NCBI GenBank assembly: GCA_964350875.1
Contig: CAYGLT010000002.1
Span: forward strand, 16,390-80,389
DNA length: 64,000 nucleotides
DNA from: JAHBXC01 sp964350875
GTDB taxonomy: Bacteria > Planctomycetota > Phycisphaerae > Phycisphaerales > UBA1924
Reading direction: 5' to 3'
This document shows, piece after piece, positions 27,572 through 35,911 of this stretch (its first letter is position 1; each line of letters begins with the position of its first letter). Made by a program: the position numbers and the translations under genes. The notes beneath the pieces were generated by a model. The model worked only from the letters and a program-made list of their open reading frames with translations, made no database searches and was not told where the DNA came from.

Positions 27572-29605
27572 ATGCACACTCTTGCGCTGACATTCCTCGA
27601 CCCGCTCACCGGCCTTGTCGTCGCGGGTGTGGCCGTGCCGGCGCTCCTCTTGTTGTACTTCCTGAAACTGCGCAGGCGTCCGGTGCGCGTGACGGCGTCA
27701 TTCCTGTGGCAGCAGGCGGCGGAAGACCTGCAGGTCAACACGCCGTTCCGCTGGCTCCGCGTGTCGCTGGTGCTCCTGCTCCAGTTGCTCGCGTTGTTGT
27801 TGCTCTGCGCGGCGATCGCGCGGCCCGCGATGAACGACCTCCCCCCAGCGAGCGGGCGCGTCATCATGCTCCTCGACGCCAGCGCGTCCATGCGCGCGTC
27901 GGACGCCCCGGGCGGCGGCACGCGGTTCGCCGAGGCGAAGCGCCGCGCCGTGGAGTTTGTGGAGTCGCTCGAACTCGGCGGCGCCGACGCGGCCGAGCGG
28001 ACCGAGGCGATGGTGATCCTCTTCGCGCACGAGCCGCGCGTGCTCGCGAACTTCACGACGGATCGCGCGGAACTGCTCGGCGCGATCTCGCGGGCCGAGC
28101 CGACCGATCAGCCGGGAGACCTTGCGGCGGCGCTCGAACTGGTCGACGCGTTCGCGCGGGCGCCGGCGGAGGGAGAAGAGGCGCGGCCGCCGCTTCTTGC
28201 GATGTTCACCGACGGAGGTGTGGCAAACCCTTCGGCGCCGTACACGGTCGCGGCGAGCGAGATCCGGTTCGTCCGCGTCGGGCCTTCGCCGACGGACGCG
28301 AAAGGGAACCTCGGTGTTTCCGCGCTGAGCGTCCGGCGCGACGACGCGGACCCGGCCAAGATCCGCATCTTTGCGCGACTCGTGAACGCGTCGAATGATC
28401 CCGTCACGGTCGCGCCGGCGCTCGAGATCGATGGGCAGGCACGCCGCGCCGAGCGCGTGACGGTTCCGGGCGCGACGGAGGAGGGCGCGGGCGAGACGGC
28501 GCTCGCGTTCGAGACCCCGGCGCCGGATCGCGCGATCGTGACGCTCCGCGTGCCCAACGGCGGCGCCCTCGCGAGCGACGACGCCGCGTCGCTGGTGATC
28601 GACCCGCCGGGCGGCGTCTCGGTCACGATCGTCGCGCCGGTCGGGACCGTCCCCGGGCGTGCCGCGCCCGACATGTTCCTGCGCGAAGCGCTGGACGCGC
28701 TGCGCCCCCGGGTCGTGCGCACGATGACGCTCGCGCAGCACGATGAGGCGGTCCGCTCGGGTGATCGATCACCCGGTTCGCTCCTCGCGTCGGATCTGAT
28801 CGTCTACGACCGCGTCGAGCCATCGACGCTCCTGCCTATCCCCACGCTCTCGTTCGGCGCAGGCTTGCCCATCGAAGGTCTTCGAGTCGCTCCGGGCGCT
28901 GAGCCATCAAGGCCGACGCGCTTCCTGTCGTGGAGGCGCACGGATCCCTTGCTTCGCTCTGTCTCGCTGGGCGAGACGCTTGTCGCGCGCCCGATGAGGA
29001 TGTCCCTCCCCGAACTCGGCGCGGGGGGCGTGTCGAGCGTCGAGCCCCTGGCGTTCGGCGACGGGGGGCCTCTGATCGCGTCGATGACAGTGGGTGGCGT
29101 GCCGCACGCGGTGGTCGCGTTCGATCTGTCCCAGAGCACATGGCCCTTGGATGTCGGTTTCGCGGTGTTCATGGCGAACGCGGTGGAGACGCTGGCGCCG
29201 CGCGCCGCGATGGTCGCCGGCCGATCGTTCACGACGCGCGAAGCGATGGTGGTGACACCCGCGCCGGGCGCCGAGCGGGTGATCGCGGAAGGCCCGACGA
29301 CGCTCGAAACGCGCGTGAGCGACCCGAGCGCGGCGGGCGTCGTATCGCTGGGCGTGCCGCCTTTCGTGGGCGTGTATTCGGTGCGCGGCGTCGTCGACGC
29401 CGATGCCGTCGCGCCGGTGAACCTCGTCGACGCCGCCGAATCGGCGATCCGCACGAGCGACACGCTCCCGATCGCGACGCGCGCCGGGGCGTCGGCGGCG
29501 GCAGGGGAGGCGGCCCCACGCGAGGTGTGGCACTGGTTCGTGCTCGCGGCGGTGGGCCTGCTCGTGCTCGAATGGCTGCTCTTCGCGTGGCGGATGCGGC
29601 TGTGA
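27572..29605 (+). CDS. BatA-type membrane protein with VWA domain
   Basis: 677 residues. The N-terminus is the BatA hallmark: DPLTGLVVAGVAVPALLLLYFLKLRRRPV, then a second helix LVLLLQLLALLLLCAAIARPA. A von Willebrand A domain follows with MIDAS-like LLDASASMRASD. The central 350 residues are beta-rich and resemble an Ig or glutamine-amidotransferase-like part of DUF-type BatA proteins; one membrane helix (WFVLAAVGLLVLEWLLFAWR) closes the protein. It lies apart from the complete Bat operon at 53356-62365. It follows the methyltransferase by 24 bases and has no strong ribosome site. Confidence 0.85.
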   Translation: MHTLALTFLDPLTGLVVAGVAVPALLLLYFLKLRRRPVRVTASFLWQQAAEDLQVNTPFRWLRVSLVLLLQLLALLLLCAAIARPAMNDLPPASGRVIMLLDASASMRASDAPGGGTRFAEAKRRAVEFVESLELGGADAAERTEAMVILFAHEPRVLANFTTDRAELLGAISRAEPTDQPGDLAAALELVDAFARAPAEGEEARPPLLAMFTDGGVANPSAPYTVAASEIRFVRVGPSPTDAKGNLGVSALSVRRDDADPAKIRIFARLVNASNDPVTVAPALEIDGQARRAERVTVPGATEEGAGETALAFETPAPDRAIVTLRVPNGGALASDDAASLVIDPPGGVSVTIVAPVGTVPGRAAPDMFLREALDALRPRVVRTMTLAQHDEAVRSGDRSPGSLLASDLIVYDRVEPSTLLPIPTLSFGAGLPIEGLRVAPGAEPSRPTRFLSWRRTDPLLRSVSLGETLVARPMRMSLPELGAGGVSSVEPLAFGDGGPLIASMTVGGVPHAVVAFDLSQSTWPLDVGFAVFMANAVETLAPRAAMVAGRSFTTREAMVVTPAPGAERVIAEGPTTLETRVSDPSAAGVVSLGVPPFVGVYSVRGVVDADAVAPVNLVDAAESAIRTSDTLPIATRAGASAAAGEAAPREVWHWFVLAAVGLLVLEWLLFAWRMRL

Positions 29606-29610
29606 TCGGG

Positions 29611-29616
29611 TAGCGT
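29611..29616 (+). promoter_or_regulatory. -10-like box TAGCGT, candidate leaderless promoter
   Basis: TAGCGT 8 bases before the ATG at 29625, just after the stop of the VWA gene. Confidence 0.38.
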
Positions 29617-29624
29617 CCGCACCC

Positions 29625-30590
29625 ATGCGAACTCTTCCCGCCGCTGTTGTCGTTGCTCTGGCCTGTGGCTCCGTCGCTTTCGCGCAAGACGCCGTGCGCG
29701 GCGAGACGCCGCCCGAACAGCCACCAGTGCAAGCGCCGGTCGGCCCCGCGACGGTGCTGGACCAGATCTCCGTGCCGCGCGACTTCTGGCAGGTGACGGT
29801 CGGCGGTTCGTGGATGTTCGGCGCCGACGGCAAGCAGTCGGGGGACTTCGACCTCGGGTTCTTCGAGGCGGACATCGCGTACAACACCTCGCTCAACGAC
29901 GATCTGCGGCTTCGCCTGTCGTTCAACACCCAGCAGTCGTACTACGACTTCAACGATGTGACGACGATCATGCCCGGCACGGACGATCCGTGGGATCACC
30001 TGCAGGCCTACCGGCTGGGCGGCGTGTTGCTCGGGCGCATCGACGAGCGGTGGTCCTGGTTCGGCGGCGTGCAGGTCCGCTCGGCGTTCGAGTCCGGCGC
30101 AGACCTGGGCGACTCGCTCGAACTGCGCGGCACGGGCGGCGCCGAGTACATCGTCAACGAGGACCTGAAGTTCACTTTCGGCGTCGCGGCGACGGCGCGT
30201 CTCGAGGACGATGTCTGGGTGATCCCGCTCATCGGCGTCGAGTGGGACATCAACGAGAAGACGCGGCTCGCGACGCAGGGGCTCGGTCTGATCCTGTCGT
30301 ACGAGGTGATCGAGCACTGGAGTCTGGGCGTCTACGGCGCGTACGAGTACCGCGACTGGCGCCTCGACGATTCGCGGAGCGTCAACCCCGGCGGCGTCGC
30401 ACGCGAGGAGCGGCTGCTGCTCGGCCTCGAACTGCGCAATCGGCCCTCGAACCGGTTTGAACTCGCGTTTCAGGGCGGCGTGGTCGCTTGGCAGAAACTC
30501 GAAGCGCTCGACGACGGGGGCGACGATGTGGGCAAGCAGGAATTCGATCCTGCGCCGTTCGTCGGCGTGCGCGTGATCGTCCGTTTCTGA
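29625..30590 (+). CDS. Predicted outer-membrane beta-barrel protein
   Basis: 321-residue exported protein with a clear signal peptide (VVVALACGSVAFAQ) and a short Pro-rich linker. The rest is made of alternating aromatic/polar strands (WQVTVGGSWMFG, DLGFFEADIAYNTSL, SWFGGVQVRSAFES, HWSLGVYGAYEYRDW) and ends in VRVIVRF with terminal phenylalanine, the outer-membrane barrel signature. It resembles DUF6268-type proteins. Function unknown. A TAGCGT box precedes it and it converges with the glycosyltransferase gene. Confidence 0.82.
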   Translation: MRTLPAAVVVALACGSVAFAQDAVRGETPPEQPPVQAPVGPATVLDQISVPRDFWQVTVGGSWMFGADGKQSGDFDLGFFEADIAYNTSLNDDLRLRLSFNTQQSYYDFNDVTTIMPGTDDPWDHLQAYRLGGVLLGRIDERWSWFGGVQVRSAFESGADLGDSLELRGTGGAEYIVNEDLKFTFGVAATARLEDDVWVIPLIGVEWDINEKTRLATQGLGLILSYEVIEHWSLGVYGAYEYRDWRLDDSRSVNPGGVAREERLLLGLELRNRPSNRFELAFQGGVVAWQKLEALDDGGDDVGKQEFDPAPFVGVRVIVRF

Positions 30591-30602
30591 GTCGGAGTCC
30601 GC

Positions 30603-31784
30603 TCAGGCCGCGGCGGTGAGCGAGGCGGGCTGCGTGACCGTTTCGACGCGATCGGGATCGATCCCGTCGGGCGCCAGCACATGCCGCTCGGTCATGCGAC
30701 GCCAGCGCTGCGCGGTCTGATTGGCGAAGATCGGCGCGCTGTCGCTGACGACCACGGCGTCGTAATCTTCTTGCAGGGCCTGGTCGTTGGTGAGGACGGG
30801 GATGCCGTCGCACCAGCGGACGCCCGCGCGGGCGAAACGGTTGTCCGCAATGGCCGCGACGCGGAGCCCGGCCCAGCGTGCGGCCTGGGTGTACATGGGG
30901 ATGTTCTTCCCGAGCGAGGCGAACAGCACGCGCTGGGCGCCGGCGATCTGCAGGGCGCGCAGGGCGGGGGCCACGGTCGTGAGGGAGAACAGGTCCTCGA
31001 AGGCGCACATGGGGAGGGTCTGGCGTGCGCGGATCGTCGCCGCGGTGTGTCCGGCGAGGATGCCCCGTCGCGCGGCGAGCCCGGCGTGGCCCGCGTCGCC
31101 CAGCGCGATGTAGCGCTTCGACCAGTTGCGCACATACTGGGCGCGCCACTCGCTGGGCAGGTACCTGATCGCCTGCGCGATGTTGTTTCGCGCGTCGAGG
31201 AAGAGCGTCCGTGCGGGGCGGCGTCCCGAGGCGTGCTTGCGATGGATCGCGGGGAGGTCATGGAACACCTCGCACGCCCAGCCGGCGGACGCGAGGCGGT
31301 AGACGATGTCGTACTCCTCGGCCTGCATGAACAGGCGGCGGTCGTACCCGCCCGCGGCGAGGAGGGCCTCGCGGCGGAACGCGACGGCGGCGCCGACGAA
31401 CACGCGGGGGAGCGCGGCGCATTCCCACGCGCCGCTCGGAAGCCGCACGCCGAACCCGGCGCAGGCCAGCGAGGGGCGTGCGCACATGCGGCGGAGCATC
31501 TCGGCCCAGACGCGCGGCGAGGCGGGGGCGCAGTCGTCGTCGAGGGCGATCACCAGATCGTTGGAAGCACGCTCGAGGGCGAGTTGCTTGGCGGTCGGCC
31601 CGAGGTTGCGCTCGAGGCGGATCACCTGCGCGTCGGGTCGGGCGTCGCGGATCGCGCTTTGGGTAAGGTCCGTCGAGGCGTTATCGACGACAAGGACCTC
31701 GGCGTCCGCGGGGATGGCGCGCAGCGTCTCGCGCAGGGCTGCCGCGCGATTCCGCGTCGCGATGATCACACTGAATGGTCCCAT
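30603..31784 (-). CDS. Family 2 glycosyltransferase
   Basis: 393-residue GT-A glycosyltransferase. The N-terminal domain has FSVIIATRNRAAALRETL, VLVVDNASTDLTQ and the metal-binding LVIALDDDCAPA, all of GT2. The acceptor region VFVGAAVAFRREALLAAGG is typical of family 2 transferases acting on cell-surface glycans. The C-terminal 150 residues (from about IAGAQRVLFASLGKN) form a second Rossmann-like part with unclear role. GGAG 9 bases upstream selects the ATG at 31784 over one at 31808. It diverges from the HldE-like gene over 51 bases, which suggests a joint role in heptose or surface-sugar synthesis. Confidence 0.86.
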   Translation of the reverse strand: MGPFSVIIATRNRAAALRETLRAIPADAEVLVVDNASTDLTQSAIRDARPDAQVIRLERNLGPTAKQLALERASNDLVIALDDDCAPASPRVWAEMLRRMCARPSLACAGFGVRLPSGAWECAALPRVFVGAAVAFRREALLAAGGYDRRLFMQAEEYDIVYRLASAGWACEVFHDLPAIHRKHASGRRPARTLFLDARNNIAQAIRYLPSEWRAQYVRNWSKRYIALGDAGHAGLAARRGILAGHTAATIRARQTLPMCAFEDLFSLTTVAPALRALQIAGAQRVLFASLGKNIPMYTQAARWAGLRVAAIADNRFARAGVRWCDGIPVLTNDQALQEDYDAVVVSDSAPIFANQTAQRWRRMTERHVLAPDGIDPDRVETVTQPASLTAAA

Positions 31785-31835
31785 GTGCCTGAACTCCGGT
31801 TCAGCCATCGACCGAAACGGGTCGATAACTCCACC

Positions 31836-33419
31836 GTGAATCACGCGCCGAAGGTCATTTCCATTCCAGAGGCCGCCACGAGGGTCCGAGAGGCCCAGCG
31901 TGGGGGCGGCAGCGTCGTGCTGTGCCACGGGTGTTTCGACATCGTCCACCCGGGCCACCTGAGGCACTTGCTCTGGGCCCGTCAGCAGGGCGACCTGCTG
32001 GTAGTGTCGGTGTCGGCGGACGCGGTGATCGACAAGGGGCTCGGTCGGCCGCTCGTGCCCGAGCGATTGCGCGCGGAGAACCTCGCCGCGCTCGAGTGCG
32101 TGGACATGGTTGTCGTGTCCCCCACGCCGACGGCGGTGGAGACGCTCCAGGCGATCAAGCCCGACCGGTATGTGAAGGGCGCCGAATACCGCGAGTCGCA
32201 CGATTCGCGCGTCGCCGCCGAGCGCGATGTGGTGCACTCCTACGGCGGGAAGGTGCTCTTCTCGTCGGGCGATGTGGTGTACTCATCGACGCGGCTGATC
32301 TCGACGCGTGCGCGCGAGTGGGCGCTCAACGCGGACCGCGTCGCGGGATACGCGCAGCGTCACCACCAGACCGAACGCGGCCTGCGGAAACTCATGAGCC
32401 ACGCGGCGGGGCTGAAGTGCCTCGTTGTGGGCGACACGATCGTCGACGAGTACATGCATTGCGATCCGACCCACATCGCGGGCGAATCCCCCATGATGAA
32501 CGCGACGCTCGTGGGCAAAGAACGCTTCATGGGGGGCGCGGCGATCATCGCGCAGCATCTCCGGGGGCTCGGCGCGCAGGTCACGCTCGCGACGCCCGTC
32601 GGCCGCGGTGAAGTCAGCGCTGAACTGATGCGTCTGTGCGATGACCACGGCGTCGAGGTGATCCCGCTCCGTCACGAGGGCCGCCTGCCGCGCAAGCGCC
32701 GGTACCTCGCGAAGAACCAGAAACTGCTGAAACTGGACGATCCACCGCCGCCCGCGTTCTCGCGTCACGCGACGGACGAGTTCGTGCGTTCGATCGACGC
32801 GGACGCGAAGGCGTGGGATGTGGCCGCGTTGATCGACTTCGGGTACGGCGCCCTGGCGCAGGACACGCTCGCGCGGCTCATCCAGATGCTCCGGCCGCGC
32901 ACGCGGGTGATGCTCGGGGACACATCGGGCCCCCGCGCGAATCTGATGGCGCTCAAGGGGTGCGATGTGCTCATGCCCACCGAGTCGGAGTTGCGTCACG
33001 CGTTGCAGAACCAGACCGAGGGCGTGGCGACGCTGGCGGGCTCGATCGCCGCGCGGGCGAACGCGAAGCATGTGCTGGTGAAACTGGGCGAGGACGGCGC
33101 CGTCGCGTTCGACGCGACGCGCAAGGACGCGTCGGGGCGCATGCTGAACGACTTCCTCCCGAGTTTCGCGCAGCGCGCGGTCGACCCGCTGGGCTGCGGC
33201 GACGCGATGCTGAGCGTGGTGGGCCTGACCCTCGCAGCGGGCGGCGGGCTGTTCGACGCGCTGCTGCTGGGTTCGATCGGCGCCGCGATCGAGGCGGAGG
33301 CGCACGGGAACCGCGCGCTGGTGCTCGAGCCGCTGCTCCACCGGATCAGCGAGGAGTTCGCGCAGATCGCGCAGGCCTCGCCGCGGGTGGCTGACGATGG
33401 CGCGCACGCGGTGGCGTGA
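31836..33419 (+). CDS. Cytidylyltransferase-PfkB kinase fusion, HldE-like with reversed domain order
   Basis: 527-residue bifunctional sugar enzyme starting at a GTG. Residues 1-150 are a nucleotidyltransferase with VVLCHGCFDIVHPGHLRHL and DRYVKGAEYRES. Residues 190-510 are a ribokinase-like domain with VVGDTIVDEYMHCDP, GGAAIIAQHLRGLGAQV and the anion hole/catalytic LGCGDAMLSVVGLTLA (Asp kept). E. coli HldE (RfaE) has the same two activities, kinase first. Probable role: making ADP- or CDP-activated heptose or a similar sugar. The kinase P-loop-like motif is GCGD rather than GAGD. Ends before a cluster of palindromic repeats. Confidence 0.87.
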   Translation: MNHAPKVISIPEAATRVREAQRGGGSVVLCHGCFDIVHPGHLRHLLWARQQGDLLVVSVSADAVIDKGLGRPLVPERLRAENLAALECVDMVVVSPTPTAVETLQAIKPDRYVKGAEYRESHDSRVAAERDVVHSYGGKVLFSSGDVVYSSTRLISTRAREWALNADRVAGYAQRHHQTERGLRKLMSHAAGLKCLVVGDTIVDEYMHCDPTHIAGESPMMNATLVGKERFMGGAAIIAQHLRGLGAQVTLATPVGRGEVSAELMRLCDDHGVEVIPLRHEGRLPRKRRYLAKNQKLLKLDDPPPPAFSRHATDEFVRSIDADAKAWDVAALIDFGYGALAQDTLARLIQMLRPRTRVMLGDTSGPRANLMALKGCDVLMPTESELRHALQNQTEGVATLAGSIAARANAKHVLVKLGEDGAVAFDATRKDASGRMLNDFLPSFAQRAVDPLGCGDAMLSVVGLTLAAGGGLFDALLLGSIGAAIEAEAHGNRALVLEPLLHRISEEFAQIAQASPRVADDGAHAVA

Positions 33420-33463
33420 TTTCTGTCAGAGCCGCGCTCGGAAGAACGCGGTGAGATGGAGTA

Positions 33464-33512
33464 GCCCTCACCCTGCCCTCTCCCATTCGGCTGCGCCGAA
33501 CAGGAGAGGGTG
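33464..33512. repeat. G+C-rich palindromic repeat, copy 4
   Basis: CCCTCACCC, CCCTCTCCC, central hairpin TTCGGC-TGC-GCCGAA, then GGAGAGGGTG. Here the central hairpin lies inside the outer one. Confidence 0.75.
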
Positions 33513-33540
33513 CAGAGGAGGAAGAACAAGAACGACCGCG

Positions 33541-33581
33541 CCCCCTCCCCGGCCCTCCCCCATCTTCGATAGGGGAGGGAG
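33541..33581. repeat. G+C-rich palindromic repeat, copy 5 (short form)
   Basis: CCCTCCCC ... CCCTCCCC-CATCTTCGATA-GGGGAGGG. A variant of the short copy at 14834. Confidence 0.6.
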
Positions 33582-33587
33582 CAGAAA

Positions 33588-33622
33588 ATAAAACACGGGC
33601 TGAGCGTGCGCTCAACCCGTGT
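33588..33622 (-). terminator. Intrinsic terminator of the serA-serC unit (minus strand)
   Basis: Arms ACACGGGCTGAGCG and CGCTCAACCCGTGT with one mismatch. On the minus strand the hairpin is followed by TTTTATTTT. Serves the operon ending at 33710. Confidence 0.75.
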
Positions 33623-33641
33623 GGTGAGTGTTCTGTTGTGG

Positions 33642-33690
33642 CCCCTCACCCGATCGCTACGCGATCACCCTCTCCCCTGAGGGGAGAGGG
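33642..33690. repeat. G+C-rich palindromic repeat, copy 6
   Basis: CCCTCACCC, central hairpin GATCGC-TAC-GCGATC, then CACCCTCTCCC-CTGA-GGGGAGAGGG. Lies between serC and its terminator. Confidence 0.8.
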
Positions 33691-33709
33691 ACTGAAGGGA
33701 GATGATCGC

Positions 33710-34816
33710 TTACGCCATCGCCTTGCCGGCGTTGGCCTTGGCGAACTTCTCCATGAACCCGACGAACGCCTTGACGCCCTCGGGCGGGAAGGCGTTGTAG
33801 ATCGAGGCGCGCATGCCGCCCGTGTTGCGGTGGCCCTTGAGCCCGTCGAAGCCCTCCGCGGCCGCCTCCTTGATGAACTTCTTGTCGAGTTCGGCGGTGG
33901 GCAGGCGGAAGGTGACATTCATGAGCGACCGCGACGCCTTCTCGGCGTGGGGGATGAAGAAGTCCTGCGCGTCGAGGAAGTCGTAGAGGGGCTTGGCCTT
34001 GGCCTCGTTGCGCGTCTTCATGCCGCTGGCGCCGCCCATCTCCTTGACCCACTTGAGGATCTCGCCGACGGCGTAGATGGGGAAGACGGGGGGCGTGTTG
34101 GGGCGGCTGTCGTTGTTGGCGAACTCGCGGTACTGGAGCAGTGAGGCGATGTCCTTGGCGCCGCTCTCGACGAAGTCCTTGCGCGCGATGACGATCGTCG
34201 TGCCCGAGGGGCCCAGGTTCTTCTGCGCGCCGGCGTAGATCAGGTGGTACTTGGTGACATCGATCGGCCGCGAGAGGAAGTTGCTCGACATGTCGCAGAC
34301 GATCGGGACGCCCGCGGGAGACTCGGGGATGCGGTCCCACTCCGTGCCGTAAATGGTGTTGTTGGAGCAATAGTGCATGTAGGCGGCGTCGCTCGTGAAC
34401 TTGAGCGCGCTCTTGGGCGGGATGTAGGAGTGGTTCTTGTCCTCGCTCGAACCGGCGAGGTGGATGTTGGCGAGGGACTTGGCCTCGACATAGGCCTTGT
34501 TGGCCCAGACGCCGGTATCGATGTAGTCGGCGGTCTTCCCCTTGGGGATGAAGTTCATGGGGAGCAGGTGGAACTGCGCGCTGGCGCCGCCCGTGAGGAA
34601 CATGACATCGTACGAGTCGGGGATGCCGACCAGTTCGCGGAGCAGCGCCTGGGTGTTCTCGAAGATGCGGTCGACGACGGGCCCACGGTGAGAGTGCTCG
34701 CAGATGCCGATGCCGGTGGAGTCGATGTCCCACACATCACGCTGGATGCGCTTGACGACGGTCTCGGGCATCGTGCCGGGGCCTGCGGAGAAGTTGAAGG
34801 TCTTGCGCTCTTGCAT
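33710..34816 (-). CDS. serC: Phosphoserine aminotransferase
   Basis: PLP enzyme converting 3-phosphohydroxypyruvate and glutamate to phosphoserine. The 368-residue protein starts FNFSAGPGTMPE and carries LTGGASAQFHLLPMNF, SNNTIYGTEW and the PLP lysine motif YAGAQKNLGPSGTTIVI, all standard for SerC. C-terminal GLKGHRNTGGMRASIYNAFP binds the phosphate. It is the last gene of the DUF1015-serA-serC operon, 51 bases after serA, with its own ribosome site. A repeat and an intrinsic terminator follow. Confidence 0.96.
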   Translation of the reverse strand: MQERKTFNFSAGPGTMPETVVKRIQRDVWDIDSTGIGICEHSHRGPVVDRIFENTQALLRELVGIPDSYDVMFLTGGASAQFHLLPMNFIPKGKTADYIDTGVWANKAYVEAKSLANIHLAGSSEDKNHSYIPPKSALKFTSDAAYMHYCSNNTIYGTEWDRIPESPAGVPIVCDMSSNFLSRPIDVTKYHLIYAGAQKNLGPSGTTIVIARKDFVESGAKDIASLLQYREFANNDSRPNTPPVFPIYAVGEILKWVKEMGGASGMKTRNEAKAKPLYDFLDAQDFFIPHAEKASRSLMNVTFRLPTAELDKKFIKEAAAEGFDGLKGHRNTGGMRASIYNAFPPEGVKAFVGFMEKFAKANAGKAMA

Positions 34817-34867
34817 GGCTCTCGTTTCCTCGTTGCGATCGTGCGGCGTGAAGTGTGCTGGTGTGTA

Positions 34868-35851
34868 TCAGACGGCGGCGGGGCGGGGCTTGGGGGAGTT
34901 CACCGTGTTCGGGGGCGTGCCCGTCTTCTTGAACTCTTGAACGATGCGCACCGCCTCGGTGGCGATGGCGTCCTGGGCCTGATCGGTGGACGCGCCGACA
35001 TGGTGCGTGCCGAAGACTCCCGGCTGCTTGAGAAGGTCGTTGGTGAACTCGCCGACGCCGCTTCCGGGCTCGTTCTCGTAGACATCGAGGGCGCAGCGCA
35101 CGCCCTTGGTCTTGACGGCGTCGAGCAGCGCTGCTTCGTCGACGACGCTCCCCCGGCTGGTGTTGGCGAAGATCGCGCCGGGCTTGAGCGCGGCGCAGAA
35201 CGCGGCGTTCACAAGATGCTTGGTGTCGGCGTTGGCGGCGATGTTCACGCTGACGATGTCACTCTGCTTCGCGACATCGACGGGCGACGCGGCGCGGGTG
35301 ATGCCGAGGTCCTTCGCCTGCGCGTCGGTCAGCGAGCGCGACCAGGCGACGACCTGCATGCCGAAGGCCTTGCCGACGGCGGCGACTTCCTTGCCGATGG
35401 AGCCGAGCCCGACGATGCCGAGCGTGCGGCCGCGGAGCCCTCGGGCCTTGCTGTATTCCTTCTTGTTCCACTTGCCGTCGCGGAGTTCTGCGACCTGATC
35501 GGGGACGCGGCGGTCGGCGGAGAGGATGAGGGCCCAGGTGAGTTCGGCGACCGCGGAGGAGTTCATCCCCGGGCAGTTGGCGACGAACACGCCGTGGGAA
35601 GTGGCGGCGTCGAGGTCGATGTTGTCGACGCCCGCGCCGGCGCGGATGACCAGGCGGAGCGAGTCTGCCTTGTCGAAGGCGGGGGCCTTCACCTTGGTGG
35701 AGCGGACGATAAGGATGTCCGGCGCGTGCTCGGCGAGCAGTTCGGGGAGGGTTTCCGCGGTGGCGTCCGGGTTGGAGACGACCTCGAGGCCCATGGCCTG
35801 AAGGGCGTCGATGCCCGACTTCTCGAACTTGTCAGCGATCAGCGCCTTCAT
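34868..35851 (-). CDS. serA: D-3-phosphoglycerate dehydrogenase, short form
   Basis: First committed step of serine synthesis, NAD-dependent. At 327 residues it has only the substrate and nucleotide domains; the ASB and ACT regulatory domains of the long SerA forms are absent, so serine feedback through ACT is not expected. Motifs: IRAGAGVDNIDLDAA, LGIVGLGSIGKEVAAVGKAFG (NAD fold), NTSRGSVVDEAALL with the catalytic Arg, DVYENEP (Glu) and THHVGAST (His). GAGGAGAG before the ATG is a strong ribosome site. Middle gene of the serine operon. Confidence 0.94.
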   Translation of the reverse strand: MKALIADKFEKSGIDALQAMGLEVVSNPDATAETLPELLAEHAPDILIVRSTKVKAPAFDKADSLRLVIRAGAGVDNIDLDAATSHGVFVANCPGMNSSAVAELTWALILSADRRVPDQVAELRDGKWNKKEYSKARGLRGRTLGIVGLGSIGKEVAAVGKAFGMQVVAWSRSLTDAQAKDLGITRAASPVDVAKQSDIVSVNIAANADTKHLVNAAFCAALKPGAIFANTSRGSVVDEAALLDAVKTKGVRCALDVYENEPGSGVGEFTNDLLKQPGVFGTHHVGASTDQAQDAIATEAVRIVQEFKKTGTPPNTVNSPKPRPAAV

Positions 35852-35911
35852 CGTCTCTCCTCGTGGTACTGGCCCCGCGTGGGGCTGGTTTGCTCGAAGG
35901 ACCGAGATCGG

